24,269 bases of DNA from assembly GCA_031276985.1 (NCBI GenBank), contig JAISMA010000196.1, positions 1 to 24,269 of the forward strand, given 5' to 3'. Both the position numbers and the translations under genes were made by a program. Position 1 is the first letter of the stretch, and every line of letters begins with the position of its first letter. Under the pieces are notes generated by a model. That model saw nothing but the letters and a program-made list of their open reading frames with translations. It did no database searches and was not told the DNA's origin. This DNA is from Helicobacteraceae bacterium. GTDB taxonomy: Bacteria; Campylobacterota; Campylobacteria; Campylobacterales; SZUA-545. This document shows positions 6,672 through 14,955 of the stretch, one piece after another.

Positions 6672-8759
6672 TTACTTGCTTGCGATAGCGGATTTATCGC
6701 AAGAGAGGTTGAGGCGCGTAAGCCTAAGAGCGTTCGCCAGCACCGAAACGGAACTAAGGCTCATAGCCAGCGCCGCGATCATCGGCGTTAGCGCGCCAAA
6801 ACACGCGAGCGAAACGCCGATCGCGTTGTAGCAAAACGCCCAAAACAGATTTTGCTTGACGTTGCGTATGGTTGCGCGGCTGATCGCGATCGCTTCCGTT
6901 ACGCCGATCAAATCGCCTCGCGTTAAAACTATGTCGGCGCTTTTGATCGCTATATCCGTTCCCGCGCCAATGGCGATTCCCGTATCGGCTTGCGTTAGGG
7001 CGATTGCGTCGTTGATCCCGTCGCCTACAAACGCCGTAATTTCTCCGTTTTTTTGCGCGGCGGCAATTAGCGCGGCTTTATCCTGCGGTCGCAAGTTTGC
7101 CTCGAAGCTATCGACGCCGCTTTGTTTGGCGATCGCTTCGGCGGTTCTGGCGTTGTCGCCGCTAAGCATTACGCTTCGTATGCCTTGAGCGTTCAACGCG
7201 GCGATTGCGGCTTTCGCGTCCGCTTTCAGCCGATCTGATACGACAAAAGCGCCAACCGATTTGCCGTTGATTTTGGCTATTACCTCTCCGTTTTGCGCGC
7301 CGATTTCCACTTCGTCGCCGCCTACGATCGCGCGTACGCCTACTCCCGCGATCGCCTCGAAACGCTCCGCTTCGCATAGCGGCTTGGCTAAAGCGGCAAT
7401 CGCCTTTCCGATCGGATGTTCGCTTTTGGCTTCGGCGGCGGCGAGCGTCGGCAAAAGCGCGGCTTCGCCGTTGAAACTCGCGCTAATTTTGCCTTCCGTC
7501 AGCGTCCCCGTTTTGTCGAAAAAAACCGTCGAAACCTTTCCAAGCCGCTCCAAAGCCTCGCCGCTTTTTATCAATATGCCGCGCTTAGAAGCCAAACCCG
7601 CCGCGATTGTAATAGCCGTCGGCGTGGCAAGCCCCAAAGCGCACGGGCAGGCGACGATCAAAACGGAGATAAAAACCGTCAGCGCAAAGGCGAAATCGGC
7701 GGTTATAAAGTATTGCGCCAAACCCGCCGCGATAGCGAAAAGCGCAACGATCGGCACGAAAACGCCGCTAATTTTATCGGCTAAACGCGCTATCGGCGCT
7801 TTTGAGCCTTGCGCCTCCTCGACAAGCCGCGCTATTTGCATAAGCGCGGTTTCGCCGCTTGCTTTGGTTGCGCGAAAGGTCAAAGCGCCGTTTTGGTTGA
7901 TTGTCCCCGCGAAAACCGCGTCGCCAATCGTTTTTGCGACGGGACGGCTTTCGCCGCTTAACATGGATTCATCGACAAGACTTTGCCCGCCGATAACCTC
8001 GCCGTCGATCGGAATGTGTCCGCCCGGTTTGACGACGAGTATATCGCCGATCGTTGTCTCTTCGATCGGCTTTTCAATCTCCTCGCCGTTTTGAACGACA
8101 ATCGCGGTTTTGGGCGCGAGATCAAGCAACGCTTTAAGCGCCTCGTTCGCCTTTGATTTGCTTTTGGCTTCCAGCGTTTTTCCAAGCAAAATTAGCGCGA
8201 TAATTACGCCCGCGCTTTCATAGTACAAATTATGCGCCGCATGCATGTCGCCTAGCGCGATCAGAGCGGTGTTAAAAAGGCTGTATCCAAACGCGCTCGA
8301 CGTGCCGATTGCGATCAGGCTATCCATATTGGGCGAAAGCGCAAAAAGCGTTTTGAAGCCGACGATATAAAAGCGATAACCGACGGCGATAATAGGCAAC
8401 GTTAGCGCCGCTTGAATAACCGCGTTAATAAGCGGATCGCCAACGCTTTTTAAGCCCGTCATCGGCGCCATTGCCAGATACAAAAGCGGCGCGGCAAAAA
8501 TTACCGCCGCGATCAGTTTTCGGCGCAAAACTTTAGCTGATTCTTCGGCGATCGCGGGCTTGTCCAATATGCTAAAGCCAAGCGACGCGACTCGCGATTT
8601 AATCGCTTCAAACTCGATGTTTTCGTACTCAATCGTCAGCTTTTCGCTCGCTAGATTGACGCTTGCTTTTTTAACGCCTTCGAGTTTGTTTAGCGTTCGC
8701 ACGATTCGCGCCGCGCAACTAGCGCATGTCATTCCGCCGATAGCCGCCGTTTTTTTCAT
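6672..8759 (-). CDS. copA: Copper-exporting P1B-type ATPase CopA
   Basis: 695 aa. One N-terminal heavy-metal-associated domain with GMTCASC (C12, C15), eight predicted membrane segments, actuator loop LSGESRPV (about 268-274), metal-site CPC at 371-373 in TM6, phosphorylation site DKTGT (D415), HP motif (SEHPIGKAI, about 446-454) and hinge GDGIND (579-584). YN in TM7 (FCYNAIG) and MSLSS in TM8 complete the Cu(I) P1B-1 signature. It exports Cu(I) from the cytoplasm using ATP. One oddity is GDGINDAIAL, with Ile586 where most P-type ATPases have Pro. ATG at 8759 follows GGCGGG, 12 bp after a 25-codon micro-ORF. A CcoI/FixI role in cbb3 oxidase assembly is less likely because no cco genes are near. 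Confidence 0.93.
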   Translation of the reverse strand: MKKTAAIGGMTCASCAARIVRTLNKLEGVKKASVNLASEKLTIEYENIEFEAIKSRVASLGFSILDKPAIAEESAKVLRRKLIAAVIFAAPLLYLAMAPMTGLKSVGDPLINAVIQAALTLPIIAVGYRFYIVGFKTLFALSPNMDSLIAIGTSSAFGYSLFNTALIALGDMHAAHNLYYESAGVIIALILLGKTLEAKSKSKANEALKALLDLAPKTAIVVQNGEEIEKPIEETTIGDILVVKPGGHIPIDGEVIGGQSLVDESMLSGESRPVAKTIGDAVFAGTINQNGALTFRATKASGETALMQIARLVEEAQGSKAPIARLADKISGVFVPIVALFAIAAGLAQYFITADFAFALTVFISVLIVACPCALGLATPTAITIAAGLASKRGILIKSGEALERLGKVSTVFFDKTGTLTEGKISASFNGEAALLPTLAAAEAKSEHPIGKAIAALAKPLCEAERFEAIAGVGVRAIVGGDEVEIGAQNGEVIAKINGKSVGAFVVSDRLKADAKAAIAALNAQGIRSVMLSGDNARTAEAIAKQSGVDSFEANLRPQDKAALIAAAQKNGEITAFVGDGINDAIALTQADTGIAIGAGTDIAIKSADIVLTRGDLIGVTEAIAISRATIRNVKQNLFWAFCYNAIGVSLACFGALTPMIAALAMSLSSVSVLANALRLTRLNLSCDKSAIASK

Positions 8760-8771
8760 TGTTTGCCCGCC

Positions 8772-8849
8772 TTATTTAGCGCCAATCTCTAGCGTTATGC
8801 CGCGCTTGTTGAAGCGTTCAATCTCGGCGGGTTTAAGCGATATATTCAT
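8772..8849 (-). CDS. 25-aa micro-ORF immediately upstream of copA
   Basis: ATG at 8849 follows a strong GCGGAGGG Shine-Dalgarno, and the frame encodes 25 residues beginning MNISLKPAEIERFNKRG and ending in IGAK, with TAA at 8774-8772. copA starts 12 nt later with its ribosome-binding site directly after this stop. The peptide is soluble and amphipathic, without Cys or Met-rich copper motifs except the initiator. It may be a micropeptide co-expressed with CopA or a coupling leader. I do not recognise a family. Confidence 0.55.
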   Translation of the reverse strand: MNISLKPAEIERFNKRGITLEIGAK

Positions 8850-8882
8850 TTGCCCTCCGCGTTTTTGAAACCAGATTGGTCG

Positions 8883-9662
8883 TTATTTTTTGCTCCAATT
8901 AACTTCGTTGAGCGATCCGTGTTGTTCCCAACCATTTTTGATGTACTTTGGATTAACCGCAAATTCGCCAGTACCAGTATCAAACCCCAAGCTTAACGGT
9001 ATTCGACCGTGTCCCCAAGCGACGCGTTTTTGCGCGCTTGTTTTATAGCTTGTCCATACGCCCAAAAATTGATTGTTTGCGTAGCCGTCGGCAAAGTCTT
9101 CTATATCGTCGTATTGCAATGTTCTGTTCGCGTCGATATACCATTTTGTCATTAGATCGCCCGTGAAAACGCCGCTACCTTTTTGTTTATCGTTTTCGCG
9201 TAAAATTACTTCGGCAAACGCAACGCCTTGATCTATTAGCTCGCCGTCGTATTCTTTAGTAAATTCTTTGTATCTGTACGCTTTATCGATCGTAATCTCG
9301 CCGCTAAAATCGCAATAGTTGCCTTTGACCATTGTTTGCCCTTTTGCCGCGTATTTAAGCGGCGCGATCTTTTTTATCTCGTCAAAAACAATATGTAACC
9401 GCTGATAATTATCGCCGATATACGCAAGATAACATCCGTAAATACGCTCTGAAGCCTCGCAATACTCTAGCTCTCCAAATAGCGGCGAAAAATCGTAACG
9501 CGAAAGTTCGTTGACGTTCATCGGCGTTAAGTACTTGCCTTCATTGTCAAGCAAAATCGTTCGCTCTTTACTTAAATTTTCGATCGGAGTTTCAGTCGCC
9601 GCGCCGATCGCGCAAACGGCTAAAACCGCCGCAATCGTCGCAATTTTCGCTAACGTTTTCAT
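8883..9662 (-). CDS. Secreted protein of unknown function
   Basis: 259 aa with a typical Sec signal peptide (MKTLAKIATIAAVLAVCAIGAA, cleavage near residue 22), closely like the signal peptides of the neighbouring Sel1 proteins (MGTLVKVAAIAAVFAV), so it probably enters the periplasm. The mature part is acidic and aromatic-rich and contains three cysteines (in EYCEASERIYGCYLAY and GNYCDFSG), the first two 8 residues apart. No known domain was recognised. ATG at 9662 is 4 nt from the stop of the upstream 382-aa Sel1 gene, so the two are co-transcribed and probably coupled. It could be a client or partner of the Sel1 proteins (inference from context only). Confidence 0.75.
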   Translation of the reverse strand: MKTLAKIATIAAVLAVCAIGAATETPIENLSKERTILLDNEGKYLTPMNVNELSRYDFSPLFGELEYCEASERIYGCYLAYIGDNYQRLHIVFDEIKKIAPLKYAAKGQTMVKGNYCDFSGEITIDKAYRYKEFTKEYDGELIDQGVAFAEVILRENDKQKGSGVFTGDLMTKWYIDANRTLQYDDIEDFADGYANNQFLGVWTSYKTSAQKRVAWGHGRIPLSLGFDTGTGEFAVNPKYIKNGWEQHGSLNEVNWSKK

Positions 9663-9666
9663 TGCT

Positions 9667-10815
9667 TTATCGCTTTTCGCCGCAAGCGCTTTTGTTGCCT
9701 AGTTCGCACGATTTTTCGTAGTATTCAAGCGCTTTGTTTATATCTTTTTTTACGCCCCTGCCATATCTGTAAAGATCGCCTAAGTTATTACAACCTAGCG
9801 CATTGCCCAGAGCGCATGCTAGATCGTAGAGTTCTCGCGCTTTATTCAAATCTTTTTTCGCGCCGCCGCCTTTTTCGTACGCGTAATAGCCCAGATTGTT
9901 GCAACCTAGCGCATAGTTCATATCGCATGATTTTTTGAATAGCGCGATCGCCCTTGCGCGATCGACCGCCACGCCATCCGCGTTGTAATACGCATAGCCC
10001 AAATTATTGCAACCCATCGCGTTTGCGCCGTCGCACGCCTTTGAATAAAGCGCGACCGCTTTGCTTTTGTCCCGCTCCACGCCCTCGCCTTCGTCGTAAG
10101 CGTAGCCAAGATTGGCGCAACCTAGCATGCCGCCGCCGTCGCACGCCTGCCGATAATATCGGACGGCTTTGGCGTAATCAGGCTTCACGCCTAAACCTTT
10201 TTTGTAAATGTAACCCAAATTATTGCAGCCCACCAGCGCCTCGCCGCCGTCGCACGCTTTGACGTAAAGCGCAAACGCCTTCGCGTAATCAACCGCGACG
10301 CCGACGCCGTATTGGTAAGCATGACCTAGATTGGCGCACCCTAACATATCGCCAAGATCGCACGCTTTTTCGTGAAACGCAAACGCTTTTGCGCGATCAA
10401 CCGCCGCGCCCTCGCCTTTTTCGTACGCGTAGCCCGCATTTACGCACCCTAGCGCCTCGCCGCCGTCGCACGCTTTTTCGTAGAGCGCTAACGCTTTAAT
10501 TTTGTCCTGTTTCACGCCTTTGGCTTCGTCGTAAGCGTAGCCCAGATCGTAACAAGCCGAAGCGTGATTTGCCTCGCACGCCTTTTGGTAATATTGAACG
10601 GCTTTGGCGTAATCGCCCGCTTCTTCCGCGTCCAGTCCTATTTCGTAATCGATTTCCGCCCGCAACGAAGTCTGTTTCTTGTCTTGAGCGCCCGTTTTTG
10701 ACGCTAACGGAGCGTTTGGAACGTTTCCGCCCGCGTCCAACGGCGAAAACGCGCCGATCGCGACGAGTAAAGCGCTCGCAAATACTATAAACGTCTTAGC
10801 TTGCGACGATTTCAT
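9667..10815 (-). CDS. Hcp-like Sel1-repeat secreted protein (8-9 repeats)
   Basis: 382 aa. A signal peptide (to about residue 28, SPLDAGG) and a low-complexity linker precede eight complete 36-residue Sel1-like repeats and a ninth partial one. Each repeat has the pattern of a Cys pair 7 residues apart (for example CDLGDMLGC) plus LGYAY and GVxxD, as in Helicobacter cysteine-rich proteins HcpA-C, where the pair forms a disulfide inside the alpha-alpha hairpin. Two repeats carry one-residue insertions (CDGGEALVGC, LGYYAYE), unusual in such a regular solenoid. It is the largest and last Sel1 gene of the array, 33 bp after its neighbour. A periplasmic or secreted protein-binding scaffold is the expected role; any penicillin-binding or immune activity, as reported for HcpA, is not shown here. 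Confidence 0.88.
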   Translation of the reverse strand: MKSSQAKTFIVFASALLVAIGAFSPLDAGGNVPNAPLASKTGAQDKKQTSLRAEIDYEIGLDAEEAGDYAKAVQYYQKACEANHASACYDLGYAYDEAKGVKQDKIKALALYEKACDGGEALGCVNAGYAYEKGEGAAVDRAKAFAFHEKACDLGDMLGCANLGHAYQYGVGVAVDYAKAFALYVKACDGGEALVGCNNLGYIYKKGLGVKPDYAKAVRYYRQACDGGGMLGCANLGYAYDEGEGVERDKSKAVALYSKACDGANAMGCNNLGYAYYNADGVAVDRARAIALFKKSCDMNYALGCNNLGYYAYEKGGGAKKDLNKARELYDLACALGNALGCNNLGDLYRYGRGVKKDINKALEYYEKSCELGNKSACGEKR

Positions 10816-10848
10816 CTTGTTAGCCGCGCCAAACCGACAGAGCCCAAA

Positions 10849-11478
10849 TCACTTGACTAGCTGATAGGCTTCTTTGCACGCGTCGTTGTCGCCTAGTTCG
10901 CACGCTTTGTCGTAGTATTTGATCGCCTTTTTCGCGTCTTGTTTTACGCCTCTGCCGTCTCTGTAAAGCTCGGCTAAGTTATAGCAACCCAAAGATTCGT
11001 CGCCGTCGCATGATTTTTTGTACAGCTTCCGCGCTCTGTCCAAATCCTTTTCGACCCCTTCGCCAATTTCGTACGAATAGCCAAGATTGTTGCAACCAAG
11101 CGGTTCGTCTTCGTCGCACGCTTTTTTGTATAGCTTGTTTGCTTTGACGTGATCGACCTTCACGCCGTTGCCTTCGTCGTAGGCGTAGCCCAAATTGGTG
11201 CAACCAAGCGGGTCGCCAAGATCGCACGCTTTTTTGTAGAGCGCGACGGCTTTTTTGTAATTTTGATTTACGCCCTCGCCCTCGTCATACGCGTAGCCTA
11301 GACTGTTGCATGCTTCGGCGTGATCGGCGTCGCACGCCTTTTCGTAATACTTGGCGGTTTTGGCGTAATCGCCTTCTTCGTCGGCTTCAAGCCCCAAGTC
11401 GTAATCGCTTTGCGCGCTGGCAAACGCCGTAACCGCGAAAACCGCCGCGATCGCCGCGACTTTAACTAACGTACCCAT
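10849..11478 (-). CDS. Hcp-like Sel1-repeat secreted protein (4-5 repeats)
   Basis: 209 aa. Signal peptide MGTLVKVAAIAAVFAVTAFASA, then a short SDYDLGLEADEEG cap and four full Sel1 repeats plus a C-terminal partial one (CELGDNDAC). Every repeat keeps the Cys-x7-Cys pair, predicting five disulfides. The solenoid is very acidic. A promoter-like extended -10 lies 37 bp upstream of the ATG at 11478. It is close in sequence to the 11557 and 13079 genes, consistent with tandem duplication. Confidence 0.88.
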   Translation of the reverse strand: MGTLVKVAAIAAVFAVTAFASAQSDYDLGLEADEEGDYAKTAKYYEKACDADHAEACNSLGYAYDEGEGVNQNYKKAVALYKKACDLGDPLGCTNLGYAYDEGNGVKVDHVKANKLYKKACDEDEPLGCNNLGYSYEIGEGVEKDLDRARKLYKKSCDGDESLGCYNLAELYRDGRGVKQDAKKAIKYYDKACELGDNDACKEAYQLVK

Positions 11479-11514
11479 TTGAACCCCCGTTGATTTGTTG
11501 AATTTTGGATTTGA

Positions 11515-11520
11515 ATTGTA
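11515..11520 (-). promoter_or_regulatory. Extended -10 element for Sel1 gene at 11478
   Basis: On the minus strand the sequence reads TGATACAATT, with TACAAT at 11520-11515 preceded by TGA, an extended -10. No convincing -35 was seen, as is usual for Campylobacterota sigma70 promoters. The same TGATACAATT string precedes the Sel1 gene at 14059. Confidence 0.55.
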
Positions 11521-11556
11521 TCACACGAATGCGTCTATTTTCGCCTAAACCGCAAG

Positions 11557-12078
11557 CTATCGCCTCAACTTATCCGCTTCGTCGCAGGATTCGTCGTCGC
11601 CAAGCTCGCACGCTTTGACGTAGTATTTGATCGCTTTTTCGACGTCTTTTTTTACGCCTATGGCGCCTCGATAAAGTTTCGCGAGATTATAGCAACCAAT
11701 CTTTTCGTCGCCCTCGCACGATCTGGCGTAAAGCTCCCGCGCTTTTTTCAGATCTTGCTTGATTCCTTCGCCAATTTCGTACGAATAGCCAAGATTATTA
11801 CAACCAAGCGGATCGCTAAGATCGCATCCTTTTTTATAAAGCTCGTTTGCCTTTGCATGATCGACCGCTACGCCAATGCCCTCGTAATAAGCGAAGCCAA
11901 GTTCGGTGCATGCCTCCGCGTGATCGGCGTCGCACGCTTTTTTGTAGTATCTGGCGGTCTCGACGTAATCGCCCGCTTCTATAGCCTCTTGCCCTCTTTT
12001 GTAATCGTCGTTTGCGTCGCCAAACGCCGCAACCGCGAAAACCGCCGCGATCGCCGCGACTTCAACTAACTTTTGCAT
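11557..12078 (-). CDS. Hcp-like Sel1-repeat secreted protein (3-4 repeats)
   Basis: 173 aa, the shortest intact member. Signal peptide MQKLVEVAAIAAVFAVAAFG, then a cap (ANDDYKRGQEAIEAG), three full Sel1 repeats and a partial C-terminal repeat (CELGDDESC). All Cys-x7-Cys pairs are kept. The third repeat has RGAIGVKK in place of the usual RDGRGVKK. It has its own TATAAT upstream at 12113-12118. The repeat number per gene (4 here, 9 in the 9667 gene) shows expansion or contraction of the array unit. Confidence 0.87.
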   Translation of the reverse strand: MQKLVEVAAIAAVFAVAAFGDANDDYKRGQEAIEAGDYVETARYYKKACDADHAEACTELGFAYYEGIGVAVDHAKANELYKKGCDLSDPLGCNNLGYSYEIGEGIKQDLKKARELYARSCEGDEKIGCYNLAKLYRGAIGVKKDVEKAIKYYVKACELGDDESCDEADKLRR

Positions 12079-12112
12079 TTATAACCCCGTTTTGTTCAGA
12101 TTTGAGCGCGAA

Positions 12113-12118
12113 ATTATA
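12113..12118 (-). promoter_or_regulatory. -10 element for Sel1 gene at 12078
   Basis: TATAAT on the minus strand (12118-12113), 35 bp upstream of ATG 12078, preceded by GA as in the sister promoters. No -35 consensus was recognised. Confidence 0.55.
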
Positions 12119-12123
12119 TCGCG

Positions 12124-12999
12124 CTATCGCTCTTGGCACATATCCTCATATCCTAGTTCGCACAACTTATTGAAATACCTAGCGGGATCGCGCGCGCTTT
12201 TATCTTTTAAGTCGTCGGAATAAAGCGAAATAAGATCGTAACAAGCGCCAAGATCGTTCAGATTGCACGCCTTGGCGTGTAGATCGTAGGCTTTTAACAG
12301 ATCGCGCTTTACGCCGTCGCCCGTTTGATATGCGTTTGCGAGATTAGCGCACGATACTCTTTCGCCGTCCGCGCACGCTTTTTCGTAGAGTTTATACGCT
12401 TTGGCGTAATCTTGTTTTACGCCCATGCCCATGTAATACGCTCTGCCCAAATTCGCGCAAGCGCTTATCTCGCCGCCGTCGCAAGCGCGCCCGAATAATT
12501 CCGCCGCTTTGCTGTACGTTTTGCGATCTTTATCCTCGAAATACTTATATCCCAAAGCGTTGCAGGCTTTTAGATAATTTGCGTCGCACGATCTGGAATA
12601 AAGCTCTATCGCGGTTCTATCGTCTCCGCGATCGTCGGCCTCGAAACCTCGCTCGTAATCTTTTGGCGCTTGCTCGTTTAATTTGGCGATCTCTTCGCAA
12701 GCTCTTTTTTCGCCTAGTTTGCACCCTTTTTCGTAAAACTCTTTCGCTACTTTTTGCAGTTCCCATAAGCCAATGCCTTTGTAATAAGCGCGTCCCAATT
12801 CGTAACACGCTTCGGCGCTCTTATCAACGTCGCACGCTTTTTTGTACAGCGTGTAACCTTTGGCGTAATTTTCGTCTTCAAGGGCTTGTTTTCCTTTTTG
12901 GTAATCGCTTTGTTCCTCAAGACTTGGCTTGATCGCGACGCACCCGCAAAACAAAACGGCGCATAACGCGATCGCTTCGATTTTAACTAACGCTTTCAC
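12124..12999 (-). CDS. Sel1-repeat probable lipoprotein (divergent member)
   Basis: 291 aa with start chosen at GTG 12999: it gives MKALVKIEAIALC, which aligns with MGTLVKVAAIAAV of the sisters and lies 6 nt after AAGGGGG; a TTG one codon upstream is too close. The signal sequence ends LFCGC (Cys20), a near-canonical lipobox, so it is probably lipid-anchored, unlike its neighbours. Two blocks of Sel1 repeats (about 7 units) are separated by a spacer (LNEQAPKDYERGFEADDRG) that looks like a second copy of the N-terminal cap, suggesting fusion of two ancestral units. Several repeats deviate (GIGLWELQ, FEDKDRKT), making it the most diverged member. Confidence 0.8.
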   Translation of the reverse strand: MKALVKIEAIALCAVLFCGCVAIKPSLEEQSDYQKGKQALEDENYAKGYTLYKKACDVDKSAEACYELGRAYYKGIGLWELQKVAKEFYEKGCKLGEKRACEEIAKLNEQAPKDYERGFEADDRGDDRTAIELYSRSCDANYLKACNALGYKYFEDKDRKTYSKAAELFGRACDGGEISACANLGRAYYMGMGVKQDYAKAYKLYEKACADGERVSCANLANAYQTGDGVKRDLLKAYDLHAKACNLNDLGACYDLISLYSDDLKDKSARDPARYFNKLCELGYEDMCQER

Positions 13000-13078
13000 C
13001 AAATTCCCCCTTCGTCAAATTTGAACGCGAAAATATATAGCGCGTCTATTTTTCTATGCCGCGATCGATCGCAAACTG

Positions 13079-14059
13079 TCATTTCAGCTCTTCGGCTTTG
13101 TCGCATGCGTCTCCATCGCCAAGCTCGCATGATTTTTCGTAGTATTCAAGCGCTTTTTTCGCGTCTTTTTTTACGCCTTTGCCGTCTTGATAAAGTTCCG
13201 CGAGATTATAACAACCAAGCGGCTCGTCGCCGTCGCACCCTTTTTCGTAAAGCTCCGCCGCTTTTTCGTAATCGACTTTCACGCCGTTGCCCTCGTGATA
13301 AGCGTAGCCAAGACTTGAGCAACCAAGCGGCTCGTCGCCGTCGCATGCTTTTTTGAAAAACGCCGTCGCTTTTTTGTGATTTAGCCTTACGCCTTTGCCT
13401 TCGGAATATAAATAACCAAGATTGTTGCAACCTAGCATATCGTCTCCGTCGCACGCTTTTTCGTAAAACTTGGCGGCTTTTTTGTAGTCTTGTTCCACGC
13501 CTTCGCCCATGTCGTACGCGTAACCAAGATTCGTACAACCCGACGACTCGTCGGCGTCGCATGCTTTTTCGTAAAGCTGGACGGCTTTTTCGTAGTCTTG
13601 CTCCACGCCTTGGCCGCTTGCGTACAAATACCCCAAATTGGCGCAACCTAGCATATCGCCAAGATCGCACGCTTTTTTGTAAAGCGCGGCCGCCTTAACC
13701 TTGTCTTGCTCTACGCCTTCGCCGCTATCGTAGCCGTAGCCAAGATTGTTGCACGCTTCGGCGTGATCGGCGTCGCACGCCTTTTCGTAGTATTCGGCGG
13801 CTTTGGCGTAATCGCCTTCGTCGTCCGCGTCTTTTCCGCTTTCGTAATCGCGCTTAGCATCTTCTGAAACTTTTCGTTGCGCGGCGATCGCTTCGGGTTC
13901 TGTTTGCGTTTGCGCGTCCGTCGTTTGCGTCGGTTTGTCGTTTTGCGCGATCGGCGTTTGCGCGACTTGCTCTTCCGAATCCCGTAGCGCGTATGCGCCA
14001 ACCAGACAGCCAATCGCCGCCACTGCGACGATCGCTACGATTTTGATCGAATTTGCCAT
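13079..14059 (-). CDS. Hcp-like Sel1-repeat protein with N-terminal anchor and linker
   Basis: 326 aa. The N-terminal hydrophobic segment (IKIVAIVAVAAIGCLVGAYA) could be an uncleaved anchor, a signal peptide, or a lipoprotein signal if AIGC is used. A Thr/Gln-rich linker (about 27-62) comes next, then six full Sel1 repeats and a partial seventh (CELGDGDAC), all with Cys-x7-Cys. ATG 14059 follows AAGGA. A -10 TACAAT lies at 14089-14094. The linker would hold the solenoid away from the membrane surface. Confidence 0.87.
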   Translation of the reverse strand: MANSIKIVAIVAVAAIGCLVGAYALRDSEEQVAQTPIAQNDKPTQTTDAQTQTEPEAIAAQRKVSEDAKRDYESGKDADDEGDYAKAAEYYEKACDADHAEACNNLGYGYDSGEGVEQDKVKAAALYKKACDLGDMLGCANLGYLYASGQGVEQDYEKAVQLYEKACDADESSGCTNLGYAYDMGEGVEQDYKKAAKFYEKACDGDDMLGCNNLGYLYSEGKGVRLNHKKATAFFKKACDGDEPLGCSSLGYAYHEGNGVKVDYEKAAELYEKGCDGDEPLGCYNLAELYQDGKGVKKDAKKALEYYEKSCELGDGDACDKAEELK

Positions 14060-14088
14060 TAAACGTCCTTAACTTTAATTTTGCCGCA

Positions 14089-14094
14089 ATTGTA
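14089..14094 (-). promoter_or_regulatory. Extended -10 element for Sel1 gene at 14059
   Basis: The minus strand reads TTTGATACAATTG, with TACAAT at 14094-14089 preceded by TGA. This matches the 11515-11520 promoter in both hexamer and extension, suggesting a shared promoter copied with the gene. Confidence 0.55.
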
Positions 14095-14162
14095 TCAAAC
14101 GCGCCCTGCTTGTTTGCCCAGCGTTTGCGCGTCAGATCAAAGCCGATCTCAAATTATTTTTC

Positions 14163-14306
14163 CTACTTTTGCGCTTTTGAGCAGTATTTGATCGCTTCGG
14201 GATAGCTATCGGCTTTTTGCGCTTTTTCATAATCGCTATTAGCGTCAGCAAATGCCGCGCTCGCGCAAATGGCGGCGATCTCCGCGACTTTAACTAACGT
14301 ACTCGT
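14163..14306 (-). pseudogene. Decayed Sel1 gene fragment with ATG changed to ACG
   Basis: Minus-strand sequence ACGAGTACGTTAGTTAAAGT aligns with ATGGGTACGTTAGTTAAAGT at the start of the 11478 gene. The initiator is ACG and the frame then gives a signal-peptide-like stretch (STLVKVAEIAAICASAAFA), a short cap (DANSDYEKAQKADSYPE) and part of one repeat (AIKYCSKAQK) before TAG at 14165-14163, 47 codons in all. The second half of the repeat and everything after it are missing. It starts directly behind the stop of the 14308 gene. Confidence 0.7.
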
Positions 14307-14307
14307 T

Positions 14308-14955
14308 TTATTTCAGCTCCTCCGCTTTATCACGCGCCTCAAGGTCGCCTAGTTCGGAGGCTTTTTCATAGTATTCAATCGCTTTTTTTATATCTTTTTT
14401 CGCGCCTCTTCCGTTTTTGTACATTTCGGCAACGTTATAGCAACCGATCGATTCGCCGCCGTCGCAAGCTTTTTTGTACAGCTCCAACGCCATTTCATAA
14501 TCTTGTTTTACGCCCTCTCCTTGCTCGTACCAATATCCCAGATTATTGCAACTCAACGGCTCTCCCAGATCGCAACCTTTTTTGTATAGTTCGGTCGCCT
14601 TCGCAATATCTTTTTCTACGCCCTCGCCATTTTCATAAGCGTAGCCAAGATTGAGGCAGCCGTCAGCTTCGTTCGCGTCGCACGCTTTTTTGAAAAGCTC
14701 GTTTGCTTTCTCATTGCTTCGCTCTACCCCATCGCCGTTATGATATGCTCGTCCAAGCTCGTAACAAGCCCTTGCATGACCAGCGTCGCACGCCTTTTTG
14801 TAATACTCGGCGGCCTTTTTTGGATAGCCCGCTTCGTACGCTTTTTCCGCCTGAGCAAATTCCCATTCAGCCATATTCGGCTTACCCGCTTGCGTCGCTG
14901 TCGCGCAAACGGCAATAGCCGCCGCGGCCGCCGAAATTTTCACCGAAGTTTTCAT
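14308..14955 (-). CDS. Hcp-like Sel1-repeat secreted protein lacking last Cys pair
   Basis: 215 aa with start at ATG 14955, preceded by GGGAGAG; an upstream in-frame ATG at 15003 would add 16 residues without a ribosome-binding site and would hide the signal peptide. Signal peptide MKTSVKISAAAAAIAVCATA, then a cap (NMAEWEFAQAEKAYEAG), four full Sel1 repeats and a partial fifth. The first four keep Cys-x7-Cys, but the last reads KASELGDLEARDKA, with Ser and Arg replacing both cysteines that its sisters keep there. Loss of both members of a disulfide together fits the structural pairing. Confidence 0.87.
   Translation of the reverse strand: MKTSVKISAAAAAIAVCATATQAGKPNMAEWEFAQAEKAYEAGYPKKAAEYYKKACDAGHARACYELGRAYHNGDGVERSNEKANELFKKACDANEADGCLNLGYAYENGEGVEKDIAKATELYKKGCDLGEPLSCNNLGYWYEQGEGVKQDYEMALELYKKACDGGESIGCYNVAEMYKNGRGAKKDIKKAIEYYEKASELGDLEARDKAEELK

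Noticed and set aside
7261..8094. 277-codon plus-strand frame inside copA
   Set aside because: It is antisense to a well-supported CopA catalytic core; long shadow frames are common in this GCG-rich sequence.
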